NCBI GenBank assembly: GCA_025024175.1
Contig: QCXZ01000137.1
Location: 77,438,680-77,502,679 of the forward strand
Direction of reading: 5' to 3'
Source of the DNA: Rhyzopertha dominica
Lineage: Eukaryota; Arthropoda; Insecta; Coleoptera; Bostrichidae
DNA length: 64,000 nucleotides
Shown: piece after piece, positions 45,629 through 54,241 of the stretch
Position numbering within the stretch: position 1 is the stretch's first letter
Layout of the letters: each line of letters begins with the position of its first letter
Notes under the pieces: model-generated
Told to the model about the DNA's origin: nothing
What the model saw: only the letters and a program-made list of their open reading frames with translations
Databases searched by the model: none
Position numbers and translations under genes: made by a program

Positions 45629-46327
45629 TTACGGATATATGAACTTATCAAATCCTTTTCGATATCTGCCCTTATCTATGGAATTATCTTTGCATATAAC
45701 TAAAAAGCCGTGTTTATCTTTCCAACATTCAGCACATATTTTCTGAAACGTTTCATAGGTCATGTCAGGTACTACATGGTCATTAAAAATATGGCGTAAA
45801 TTTAATGAATCCTGCTTAAAAGCACATAATGTATTGACATTGTCCCTTATCAGCTGCTTTGGGACTTTCGAATATGTTTGACATAGATAAAAGCAGTCGA
45901 TACCCCTATGTCGTCCATAACTAAAATAAGATTGGATAATACTTTGTCGTTCACAAAGAATATCGTCAAATATAAAGATGGAGTCCGGTTCTGCATTTGA
46001 TGGATCCACAATGTCTTCACCATTGTCAAATGTGTACACTCCTAAATCCTCTATTGGTTCTAAGACTTTTAGCAGATATTGGTATTTGGGTTGGTAAAGT
46101 GATTTGGAATAAATGTAGATGTTGGAAAAATATAAACCTTGTGGATGTAGGATTAAACTGATTACAACATTAGTCTTTCCTGCATTCGATGGAGCGACAA
46201 TAAGAGCACGAATCGTTGATGGCAAAAGAGGCCCATGACGTTGTACTTGATGCTTTTGATTCAATTCGTTCACTTTTTCATCTAAATTTTCAACTTCTAG
46301 GCGATGGTTTTGCTGCTCGATACGCAT
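45629..46327 (-). CDS. FtsK/HerA-type genome-packaging ATPase (A32-like)
   Basis: An intact 232-aa frame from ATG at 46327. A helical N-terminus (residues 1-30, probably coiled) is followed by Walker A APSNAGKT (45-52) and Walker B IFIFDD (117-122). GRHRGIDCFYLCQTYSKVP resembles the sensor region of this family. It would drive DNA into capsids, beside the capsid genes. Its start is 55 bp from the divergent PLA2-like gene. All motifs are intact, unlike the neighbouring integrase. Confidence 0.92.
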   Translation of the reverse strand: MRIEQQNHRLEVENLDEKVNELNQKHQVQRHGPLLPSTIRALIVAPSNAGKTNVVISLILHPQGLYFSNIYIYSKSLYQPKYQYLLKVLEPIEDLGVYTFDNGEDIVDPSNAEPDSIFIFDDILCERQSIIQSYFSYGRHRGIDCFYLCQTYSKVPKQLIRDNVNTLCAFKQDSLNLRHIFNDHVVPDMTYETFQKICAECWKDKHGFLVICKDNSIDKGRYRKGFDKFIYP

Positions 46328-46382
46328 CTTGCCGCGGTTGGAATATATATAAGTTCGTTTCGCTGAGTGATGCGTTATTTAA
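46328..46382. promoter_or_regulatory. Compact divergent promoter (ATPase / PLA2-like)
   Basis: Only 55 bp separate the two divergent ATGs. It contains ATATATATAAG (~46343-46353) as a shared TATA-like core and CGCTGAGTGATGCG. Transcription of both gene blocks probably starts here or nearby. Confidence 0.5.
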
Positions 46383-47387
46383 ATGTTGACCTTTGAGCGA
46401 GAACGTCAGGGTGGTGGACTTGTCAATTCCTTGATAGATTCTCTACCCTTTGAATTACATTTATCAAAAAATTACCAATTCTGTGGCCCGGGAACCAGAT
46501 TAAACTTCCGGTTGGCACGTGGGGACCCAGGATATAACGAACTTGATAAAGCTTGTAAAGTGCATGACATTGCTTATAGAGATAACAGCGATTTATCGAA
46601 ACGTCACGCAGCTGATTACGAACTCGAACAGAGTGCTTGGAAACGAGTACTTTCAAAAGACGCTACCTTAAAAGAAAAAGCTGCAGCTTATTTAGTTACA
46701 AACGTCATGAAGCTTAAACGAAAAATGGGAATGGGATGTGTCAGCATTGACGGTAGGTCATCTCAACCTCAAAGGAAGCGTAGAAATATACGAAAAAAGA
46801 AGAAAACTAAGACAACTTTGAAACAGCGTAGGGGTTTAGGCTGTTTGCAAAATCGAGATCAGAAGCAAAATATGCGGAAAAGGCAGGGTAAAAAAAAAGT
46901 TGGTGGTAAACTATCATTTCAATCTAATCTCGTGCGAAGAATACGTAATGCTTTACAAAAGAGAGGTCGTTCAAAAATTAAAACTAATTCCAGTGATGGA
47001 GATATATACCAATCTGCAAAAATAGCTCTAAAAGCAGCCCGTCAAACTCTTAAAACACTCGGCGGGAGACAAAGAATTCGTATACCACGGGTAATTCCTG
47101 TTCCAAAGACTGGTGGAATTTTACCACTCATACCCATATTTGCCGGATTATCAGCGCTTGGATCAATTGCGTCATCAGTGTCGGGGATAGCTAAAGCTGC
47201 CCATGATGCGAAAATTGCTCGAAAGCATTTAGAGGAAACAAGACGACATAATAAATCAATGGAAAATAATAATAATACGGCAGTCCCTATTATTAACGGA
47301 AGCGGATTATATTTAAAACCGTATCAAAAGGGCTATGGATTGTATCTCGCCTCCTATAATAATACTAACAAGCAATCAAAAAACTAA
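46383..47387 (+). CDS. Phospholipase-A2-like / pVI-like virion protein
   Basis: An intact 334-aa frame. Residues 34-37 (CGPG) form the calcium-loop type motif, and DKACKVHDIAY has the H61-D62 catalytic pair of the parvovirus VP1-type phospholipase A2. A very basic middle follows (RKRRNIRKKKKTK), a likely nuclear or DNA-binding segment. Residues 244-272 form a Gly/Ala-rich hydrophobic stretch (ILPLIPIFAGLSALG), then HDAKIARKHLEETRRHN, recalling adenovirus pVI/pX-like minor proteins. The likely role is membrane breach plus core organisation (inference). It starts the plus-strand virion gene block. Confidence 0.85.
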   Translation: MLTFERERQGGGLVNSLIDSLPFELHLSKNYQFCGPGTRLNFRLARGDPGYNELDKACKVHDIAYRDNSDLSKRHAADYELEQSAWKRVLSKDATLKEKAAAYLVTNVMKLKRKMGMGCVSIDGRSSQPQRKRRNIRKKKKTKTTLKQRRGLGCLQNRDQKQNMRKRQGKKKVGGKLSFQSNLVRRIRNALQKRGRSKIKTNSSDGDIYQSAKIALKAARQTLKTLGGRQRIRIPRVIPVPKTGGILPLIPIFAGLSALGSIASSVSGIAKAAHDAKIARKHLEETRRHNKSMENNNNTAVPIINGSGLYLKPYQKGYGLYLASYNNTNKQSKN

Positions 47388-47476
47388 TTGCGCTGCCTCG
47401 AAGACCGCTTACAAACTACGATATTGAACACTTCGCCAAAGACATTCTAAACATACCATATTTTAGGGGTGTGTTT

Positions 47477-47776
47477 ATGCGTGAAGAACTACCCACTAAA
47501 GGACCCTATAAACGTGAATGCTTTGTGATAAATTTAGGCGATTTGGAATCTGCAGGCACTCACTGGTGTGCTGTAAAAAAGAAAGATAATATCGTTAATT
47601 ACTATGATAGCTTTGGAGATCTACAACCACCACCAGAACTGACTGAATATCTAGATCGAGCATCCCCTCCAGTGCAAGTGTTCTATAATTACGAGCAGCA
47701 GCAGGATTTTGACACAGTTTGGTGCGGTCACCTGTGTTTAGCGTTTCTCTCGTCGTCTTCCTTTCATTGTTCTTAG
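47477..47776 (+). CDS. Adenain/Ulp1-like cysteine protease, start lost
   Basis: Would mature the capsid proteins. Catalytic His is in AGTHWCAV, Asp in NYYDSFGD and Cys in VWCGHLCLAF. The conserved coding similarity starts upstream (RPLTNYDIEHFAKDIL, about 47400-47450) in the same frame but has no ATG after the stop at 47363. The first ATG is 47477, so the natural start is mutated, spliced or non-AUG. The C-terminal tail after LCLAF is Ser-rich and short; a +1 frame gives a hydrophobic FLSLFLVNF-type end more typical of the family, so a late frameshift is likely. Confidence 0.8.
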   Translation: MREELPTKGPYKRECFVINLGDLESAGTHWCAVKKKDNIVNYYDSFGDLQPPPELTEYLDRASPPVQVFYNYEQQQDFDTVWCGHLCLAFLSSSSFHCS

Positions 47777-47800
47777 TTAATTTCGGCAGCATACAGTGTT

Positions 47801-48250
47801 ATGGATAGAGAATCTATAAAAAGGATGAGTAATTCGCTCAAGGCGTATTCGAAACACAAAAGACTAGACAAAATGAGTGCTGTAGAATTGCAAAATATGC
47901 CGAAAGAGGTAATCATTGCCAGCGCATCAGAACAAATTGCTCAAGTATGGGACAAGTTACCAGAAAATTTAAGAAACGACAAGGACATATTGCAATATTC
48001 TTACTGTACTGAGCACTTTGGGAATACAGCAAACAAAACTGATGAAGATGAATTCGATGGACCACCCCCAAAGNGGTTATTCTGTTGTTACTGCAACCTG
48101 TCGGATGTAAACATTGACGTTGGGAAGTCTAATTTTGATGTCGCCGAAGTAGCTGGAAACAGTCGTTTCGAAGAAAAGGACCAATCAGAAGTTACCAATG
48201 ATACGTCAAAATATAAATTATTATCGTTAAATTGCTGTAAGCAACAGTAA
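47801..48250 (+). CDS. Polinton CCYC protein of ~149 aa
   Basis: ATG at 47801. A helical N-terminal half (VWDKLPENLRNDKDIL) is followed by FDGPPPK and LFCCYC, a pattern (loaded PPPK then C-x2-C) I associate with small Polinton proteins. One N makes codon 92 uncertain. The C-terminal part is acidic. AATAAA overlaps the end (48247). Function unknown; its position between protease and penton suggests a virion-related role. Confidence 0.65.
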   Translation: MDRESIKRMSNSLKAYSKHKRLDKMSAVELQNMPKEVIIASASEQIAQVWDKLPENLRNDKDILQYSYCTEHFGNTANKTDEDEFDGPPPKXLFCCYCNLSDVNIDVGKSNFDVAEVAGNSRFEEKDQSEVTNDTSKYKLLSLNCCKQQ

Positions 48251-48314
48251 TAAAAGACTTTGAAATCATTCTGTAGTAATCAGTTATCTAACGCCTGTCA
48301 GAGCAGTCAAAAGT

Positions 48315-49056
48315 ATGTCTCGTACTTTCACGCTTATTAGTGATACAAGTGTTTTAACCGCTAACTTTTATCCTCCGATTGAATTAGAACAGTTCAAAAC
48401 ATATGGTTTAGGACTGTTAGGATTTTATTCGTATAACTCTATATTCAATATTGACGAAAACCAACAACTGCCTTACGTGTGTGAGAAAGAAATCGTCTTC
48501 ATCATCTCATTACATAGTAAGCATTCCACCGGGTGCTTACGAGATTAGTGAAATAAATACGGCTATTAGAAGAGCTATCATTGAATACTTTGGTGTTGTT
48601 TCTGGATATGAGAATCAAATATTTAACTTGCAAGCTAATAATAACACCCTTAAATGTGAGATCACTTCATTGTTTGAAATAGACTTTAATGTTCCTAACT
48701 CAATAGGTCCTGTTTTGGGATTTGATATAAAGAAAACATTCCCAGGCAATAAAAAACATGTATCTACACAGCCAGTTAACATTACTAAAGTAAGACTAGT
48801 ACGTATTGACTGCAACATTGTATCCGGCGCATACCTAAACGGAATAGAAAAGCACACACTTTTCGAATTCGATATAGACGTTGAAGCAGGATATAAGCTT
48901 ACCAAGGAACCATCTAATATTATATATATGCCTGTTCATCCAAGCGGCCGTCAGTTTATTGATAACATTACTATACGCATATTGGATGACGAAGGAAATC
49001 TTATCAATTTCCGCGGAGAGAAGGTTATTGTTAAAGTGGAATTGAAAGAGATATAA
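48315..49056 (+). pseudogene. Penton-like minor capsid protein, one frameshift
   Basis: MSRTFTLISDTSVLTANFYP begins the protein, with GLGLLGFYSYNSIFN typical of the Polinton minor capsid (penton) family. The frame shifts once between about 48480 and 48520. It resumes with IVSIPPGAYEISEINTAI, carries FEIDFNVPNSIGPVLGFD and ends FRGEKVIVKVELKEI. Single jelly-roll folds are known for this family and would form capsid vertices. Its stop overlaps the next ATG (TAATG). Confidence 0.85.
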
Positions 49057-49322
49057 TGGGTTTTGTTTACAAAAATAATGCTACCACTACAACAGTAATA
49101 AAAAATGCTGATGATTCAACTGTCAAATCTAAAACCTCGAGCAATAAAAGGAAGCGATCGTGGGACAACGTTTCCAGTATTACACTGAACACGCAACGTC
49201 TACAACATCCACGTAACAGCAACAGCAGCAGCAGCAGTAGCTTCGTTGACCATCATCATAAAATTTCAAAACGAGACGTTCAGTTTCTCAAGTCTATAGG
49301 ACTACAACCGACGCAATCATAA
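49056..49322 (+). CDS. Small 88-aa Polinton protein before MCP
   Basis: ATG overlaps the penton stop by one base. Thr/Ser-rich and basic (KRKRSW), with a poly-Ser run and a C-terminus KRDVQFLKSIGLQ. That ending resembles a short LxxLG(L/F) tail I associate with small genes just upstream of Polinton capsid genes. The intact frame ends 10 bp before the MCP ATG. Function unknown. Confidence 0.65.
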   Translation: MGFVYKNNATTTTVIKNADDSTVKSKTSSNKRKRSWDNVSSITLNTQRLQHPRNSNSSSSSSFVDHHHKISKRDVQFLKSIGLQPTQS

Positions 49323-49332
49323 ATTTATCAGA

Positions 49333-50577
49333 ATGGTATCCAGTAATAGCTCCAACATTGTCAGGAGTGAGAAGCTTGAAGTATTTGATGAGCCTATTTT
49401 TGATGATTCTCTACTAAGTCTACATGAACATACATACAAGCCCTATGGATCACCACAGTTTAATAATTCTGATGAGGTGCGAATAGCAGTCAACTTCCAA
49501 GATTTAATACTTGACATTGCCAACAGTTACCTATATATTGAGGGTTCTTTTACTCCAACCGAAGAGAACAAAGTCTGTTATCTCAAGAACAATGCATTAG
49601 CATTTCTATTCGATGAGATTCGTTACTTGTTGGGCGGTGAGCAGATTACACTGGTAAGGAAGCCGGGCATTACAACAACGTTGAAAACAATGGCGTCTTT
49701 CGGCAAACCACGCACTCAAACGCTCATCACCAGTGGTTGGGGTTTGAATGCTAATAAACAATATTTGTTAGACGTTGCTAGTCATACTTTTAGTGGCAAA
49801 TTGCCACTTAGTTATTTGATGGGTTTCGCTGAAGATTATAGCAAAGGACTTGTAAATGTAAAGCACGAGCTGGTACTTATAATTGCACGAAACTTTAAAA
49901 ACAGTTATCACGGAGAGGTCGATGCCAACATTAAAATTAGTAAGATAGAATGGAAGATACGACATATAGTGCCAGAGGATCGTCAGAAATTAAAAATCCT
50001 ATCTCGTATGAAGAGAAATGCTATTATAAAAGTTCCATATCGAATGTGGGATCTATACGAACTCCCTGCCCTACGCCAAACCTCTTCTGATGTATGGTCT
50101 TTAAAAACCAGTACTAACCTTGAGAAACCTCGTTATGTTATCATAGCATTCCAGAATATTGGAAACTATGATAACCGTCAATCAGATCCAACCGCGTTTA
50201 CGCATGCTAATGTAAGTGATATTCGTTTATTTTTAAACTCTAGCGTATACCCATATGAACGGTGGAATCTAAATTTTAACAATAAACTTTATGCCCCGGC
50301 CTATTATGCATACGAAAGATTTCAAACTAGCTATTACAACCGAACAGCTGAACCTCTCATGGATTATGGCGAATTTCTAAACAATCCCATATTTGTGATT
50401 GATTGCTCTCATCAAGCTGATGCGTTAAAAACTTCCACTGTAGACATTAAGATTGAATTTGAAACACGCGAACAATCTTTCCCAGCCAATATTAAAGTAT
50501 ACGCCCTCATTTTTCATGACGCATTTATAACATATAACTCTCTAGATGGAACAGTTAACAGAATAACCTCATTGTAA
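49333..50577 (+). CDS. Double-jelly-roll major capsid protein
   Basis: An intact 414-aa frame. It matches the Polinton major capsid family: ILDIANSYLYIEGSF early, LAFLFDEIRYLLGGEQI, RKPGITTTLKTMASF, then a second strand-rich half with RYVIIAFQNIG, YPYERWNLNF and ALIFHDAFITYN at the end. Such proteins form trimers with two jelly-roll folds and hexagonal capsomers, as in adenovirus and virophages. There is no stop or frameshift, in contrast to polymerase and integrase. It is the longest uninterrupted frame in the window. Confidence 0.93.
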   Translation: MVSSNSSNIVRSEKLEVFDEPIFDDSLLSLHEHTYKPYGSPQFNNSDEVRIAVNFQDLILDIANSYLYIEGSFTPTEENKVCYLKNNALAFLFDEIRYLLGGEQITLVRKPGITTTLKTMASFGKPRTQTLITSGWGLNANKQYLLDVASHTFSGKLPLSYLMGFAEDYSKGLVNVKHELVLIIARNFKNSYHGEVDANIKISKIEWKIRHIVPEDRQKLKILSRMKRNAIIKVPYRMWDLYELPALRQTSSDVWSLKTSTNLEKPRYVIIAFQNIGNYDNRQSDPTAFTHANVSDIRLFLNSSVYPYERWNLNFNNKLYAPAYYAYERFQTSYYNRTAEPLMDYGEFLNNPIFVIDCSHQADALKTSTVDIKIEFETREQSFPANIKVYALIFHDAFITYNSLDGTVNRITSL

Positions 50578-50757
50578 TTTCCCCTACCTTCATCTTAGAA
50601 AAACTATACATGACTTGCGCTCTGGATGTGCTAGTATTGGCTGTACCACTACTCCCACTCCTGTGAAACGATTTTTCTGCTTATTCTTCTCTGAACTGAG
50701 GGTTTACGCATCTTATTCCTAAATTGAGATCGCGACCGTGCGTATGTGTGTGTAAAA

Positions 50758-51327
50758 ATGATCAAGCAGCCAATATTCTTGATAGTAGATTTCCAAGGAT
50801 TTAAATATGGAAAAGATGGTAAATTCTTTATGAAAGAACTTGCAGCTGTTTGTCAAAATGATGGGCGACACACGTACTTCCTATTCAAACCGCCTAAACC
50901 GTTTAAGGAATTATCTAGGCAACAGCAAGTGCAATATCGTTGGCTCGAAAGAAACTATCTGAGAGGCATCAAGTGGTCTGATGGATACACCGATCTAAGC
51001 ATGCTGCCAGCATTGCTGCTCAAACTAGTTACAAATGTAATTAATCACAGAGATGACAACGTTTACATATTATGCAAAGGAAGCGAGAAGAAAAGTATTT
51101 TACAATCACAGCTCGAACTAAACAACATAACCGCTACAATAATCGACTTGGACGATTATCAAGCATACTTACCCAATATAACAAGTTTAAGTGGAATGCA
51201 ACGATCATCGGATATACCAACATGTCTTTTTCACAATCATCTGCAGGCGCATTGTGCTCTGAGGAACGTATGGGATCTCTATTATAAGCTCACAGATTAT
51301 GATTTAAGCACTATCCTATATGAATAG
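50758..51327 (+). CDS. DnaQ-like-fold protein, catalytic residues apparently lost
   Basis: ATG at 50758 (an upstream in-frame GTG at 50746 is less likely); 189 aa, intact. IFLIVDFQGF (residues 7-15) sits where a DEDDh exonuclease has DxE, and FMKELAAV follows as the next strand. VYILCKGSEKK resembles the central strand block. HCALRNVWDLYY (165-176) resembles the exonuclease III motif HxAxxDV with Asp replaced by Asn. So the fold looks DnaQ-like but probably inactive. I recall related proteins in insect Polintons. It is the last gene of the right arm; AATAAA lies at ~51413. Confidence 0.65.
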   Translation: MIKQPIFLIVDFQGFKYGKDGKFFMKELAAVCQNDGRHTYFLFKPPKPFKELSRQQQVQYRWLERNYLRGIKWSDGYTDLSMLPALLLKLVTNVINHRDDNVYILCKGSEKKSILQSQLELNNITATIIDLDDYQAYLPNITSLSGMQRSSDIPTCLFHNHLQAHCALRNVWDLYYKLTDYDLSTILYE

Positions 51328-51557
51328 ATAAGAGACAAATATGATTGTTAATTTAATTTCTAGATAACATATGCAGACAGTGTCAATTGAGCTAAGATAT
51401 ATATTTTTAAAAGTAAATAAATAATATATGTCCTACAACATTGTTTAATTCCCCTAAACGACAATAATAAATCTTAGTAACTTTCCACTTTCTAGGTCAA
51501 TTTTTGATTGTTCTTTAATCGAACGAATCGATCAAATTTATTTTTTTTGCTATAATG

Positions 51558-51768
51558 ATAACTAAATAATCAAATTAAAAGTTCCACTCCAATTTCTCAT
51601 CAGCTAGCAATCATCCATCGCATCACCAACCCCCCCACCACCTAAATCCACACATTAAATAATCAAAAATCCTGAAAAAGTTCATTAGCGTCAATTAATT
51701 AAATGCTTAATTACTTCAATTAATTATCAATTAAAATTTTGCAACAGAACATACAGATATGTCCTACT
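51558..51768 (-). repeat. Polinton right terminal inverted repeat
   Basis: Inverse partner of 35514-35724, ends ATGTCCTACT, 211 bp. Confidence 0.95.
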
Positions 51769-51774
51769 AATGCT
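51769..51774. repeat. Polinton target-site duplication, right (AATGCT)
   Basis: Identical to 35508-35513; TGATGG follows as in copy A. Confidence 0.9.
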
Positions 51775-52663
51775 TGATGGAAAGCCAGATAATAAGTAAG
51801 TGGAGCTACGATTATTTAAAATCCATCAAAATGTATAGGCAGGAAAATCGTCCGATATTTTTTCTCGACGAAACATGGTACGATACTCATGATACAATAA
51901 AAAAAGGATGGGTTGATGACTCATGGAAGTGCAACGTCAATATTCCGGCGTCAAAAGGAAAAAGAATAATGATTCTACACGCAGGAGGTGAAAATGATTT
52001 CGTTCCTGGAGCCCTGTATCTTGGATGTAAAAACTTAAAAAAAGCAAGCGCCGATTATCATTCTGATATGAATGCGGAAGTGTTTGAATATTGGCTCAAA
52101 ACATTGCATTGCCTAAATTGTCACCAAACAGCGTCATAGTAATAGACAACGCTAGTTACCATTCAGAGCGACTGGATAAAATTCCAANTATAACAACTAA
52201 CAAGGCAAGCATCCAAGAGTTTTTAANGAAAGAAGATTTATATTTCGAAGAGGACTACACAAAAAAACAATTGTTGGAAGCGCTCGGCACAAAAAACTTT
52301 TTGAACAAATTTAAAATTGACATTCTCGCTTCTGAATGTGGACCCACTATTCTACTATTACGCCCATATCATTGCATTTTCAACCCCATTGAAATGATAT
52401 GGGGGCAGTTGAAACAAAGAATTCGACGAGGGAACACCGATGGAAAATTTAGCAATGAAATGCTGCTAAAAATTAGACACGAAGCTGAAATAACAAGAGT
52501 CGATCCATGGAGAAATTCAGTGCGACATGTACTGAACATTGAAAATCGATACAGAGCGAATCATGTACAAGAATTTATAATAGAAGTTAATTGTGATTTT
52601 AGCAGAGAAAGTAAGTTATTTTTAGTTTGTGACTCTTGTTATGTGCTTATTAACAAGCTCTAA
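51775..52663 (+). pseudogene. DD82E-type transposase, copy B, frameshifted
   Basis: First Asp in FFLDETWYDTHDT; RIMILHAGGENDF and ADYHSDMNAEVFEYW follow. One base is lost near 52105, so the frame changes before NSVIVIDNASYHSERL (second Asp). The Glu is in NPIEMIWGQLKQRIR, about 81 residues later. HEAEITRVDPWRNSVRHVL forms the end. Two Ns (52188, 52227) leave codons unread. Its 5' exon part lies beyond the Polinton at 35430-35513. All three catalytic acids survive here, unlike copy A. Confidence 0.83.
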
Positions 52664-53030
52664 TGAACATAATCGATACCGCATATAAATTTTATTGTGC
52701 ACTATTATAATTTTTTCTAACAAATGTAAATAATTTTCTACTTACAAATTTGTATGTTTTTATTTTCAATTTGTATAAATCCGTTATGACATGCAAAAAA
52801 AACCCAAAAAAGTATCACATAAAATTAGATTGCGGGTCGCGCCAGTTAGCATCAGGTCTGCATTAAATAAAATTTGTTATAAAAGCTTCTAGGTTTTATC
52901 GATTGCTAAATTATCACAACTAACAAATTTCAAAAATTTATAGTGGAGAAGTAAAAATTTTAGCCAACAAGATTTGTTTGAATAAGGCCCATTTAGGAAC
53001 TTTGAAGCGTGCCACTAATCCCAATAGTTT

Positions 53031-53114
53031 AGGACGGCGGACCATAAGGTTGTAAAAACCCTCATTTACAATACAATTATTTAGGACGGCCGACCATCAA
53101 GCTGTAAAACCCTC
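53031..53114 (+). repeat. Tandem 3' module of the Sailor-like element
   Basis: AGGACGGC.GACCAT.A begins units at 53031 and 53093, each running through TGTAAAA(A)CCCTC. Copy A keeps only one, so a recombination between the two units or a deletion happened there. Confidence 0.7.
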
Positions 53115-53155
53115 TGTATAAGTCAGTCTCTAGATCGTTGCTTCATACATTACCC

Positions 53156-54241
53156 TTGTATCTACCTGTACTTCAAGCATTACTTGAAACTATTCCCATT
53201 ATAATGTATGTTTTTACAAACAAGTAGGGATCAATAGGCGTCATAGGGACAGATTATTCAGTAGTGTTGTAGGCCCATTTTTTTTAAATATCTAATACTC
53301 GATTTTGATTTAACTTACACATAATTGACAGCGGATCCCTCTCTAAGTTCGATCGGCTTTTTATATAACAACAGGGTCATTTCTTTATGATATTCCTAAA
53401 TTTTTTTGTTCATTTTCAGTTTTGAATATTTACTATATCATAGGCTTAAAGCAGCTTAATTTCCGATCATACTGATGCCCTACCGATGCTGCTGCAACAA
53501 AATAAAAAATTAAATGAAGCATCATGCTCTGCTTTTAATGAAGCTTATTTTCTAAATTGTTATCAGTGCAAAGGCTTTTTTCTTCCTTGCTATAGGTTTA
53601 GTAGTAACCTCGCACGTTTATATTATATTTTATGGAGTAATCTTAACCTTAACCAACCAGTTACCGCCGAAATCTTAAAAAATAGTAGATTAGTCCACAA
53701 TATTTATTTGTAGGGTGTAAAAAAACAAAGAACACCGACGATCAAAATTCTTCACGCGCACCCTTGTTATATGGGGCAGCGTCGCACTATTCTGGGCCTA
53801 CGCCTCCTCGAGATGTATCCTGGGGTGCTTAGCATAATCTTGGGAATAGGTCACCATCTCAAGCATCCCTTTTAAAAAATCCCCGCCGGCGATTGCTGGC
53901 GTATCCCGACGACCCTCTGGGGTCCCGCACGGACCAGCTACTGCTTTGTGGCCGAGCTACGATACCATTGTGCTTGTCCCAGGAGGACCGCGCCGTTAAT
54001 CCTTAGCTGACCACAGCAAGCTCCTTCTCTATAACCTATCTAACATAACAATCACGCAGAGGACAATGCGGCCTCGGTGATCGGTTTGCTTTGCATGGCG
54101 CCCATTGGCGGTTCGTCAATTTCACCCCTGAAAATCTCGATGCTCATGGAAGGAGATAGGGGAAATTGGTAACTAAATTTTGCACACGACTGGTATAATA
54201 AATCATATCATATTTTGCAGTGTTGATCTTGATGAATACAA
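53156..54241. other. Non-coding stretch with a sharply GC-rich block
   Basis: About 53740-54190 is GC-rich (CCCGCCGGCGATTG, CGACCCTCTGGGGTCC, GGCGGTTCG) in an AT-rich setting, with abrupt edges, next to a LINE tail. Probably part of a mobile element, but no family was recognised and no tRNA fold could be confirmed. Confidence 0.4.

Larger units (their letters stand above)
35514..51768. mobile_element. Maverick/Polinton element
   Basis: A 16,255-bp element including a 100-N gap of unknown real size. It has 211-bp inverted ends starting AGTAGGACAT, a 6-bp target duplication, and the Polinton hallmark genes: protein-primed DNA polymerase B, retroviral-type integrase, A32/FtsK-type ATPase, adenain-like protease, double-jelly-roll major capsid and penton-like minor capsid proteins. 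It also has a PLA2-like gene and several Polinton-typical small proteins. It would self-synthesise its DNA and integrate it; some Polintons are thought to form virions. This copy cannot replicate unaided as read, because polymerase and integrase are frameshifted. It interrupts Sailor-like copy B. Confidence 0.97.
51775..53155 (+). mobile_element. Sailor-like copy B, right part (3' of the Polinton)
   Basis: Continues copy B directly from the target site: transposase, ~370 bp of 3' non-coding DNA, a repeated 3' module (53031-53114) and a shared end near CGTTGCTTCATAC. The last ~90 bp match the end of copy A. Confidence 0.82.

Noticed and set aside
54000..54190. tRNA-derived SINE in the GC-rich block (GGCGGTTCG as B box)
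   Set aside because: The A box is absent and the B box deviates at key positions.
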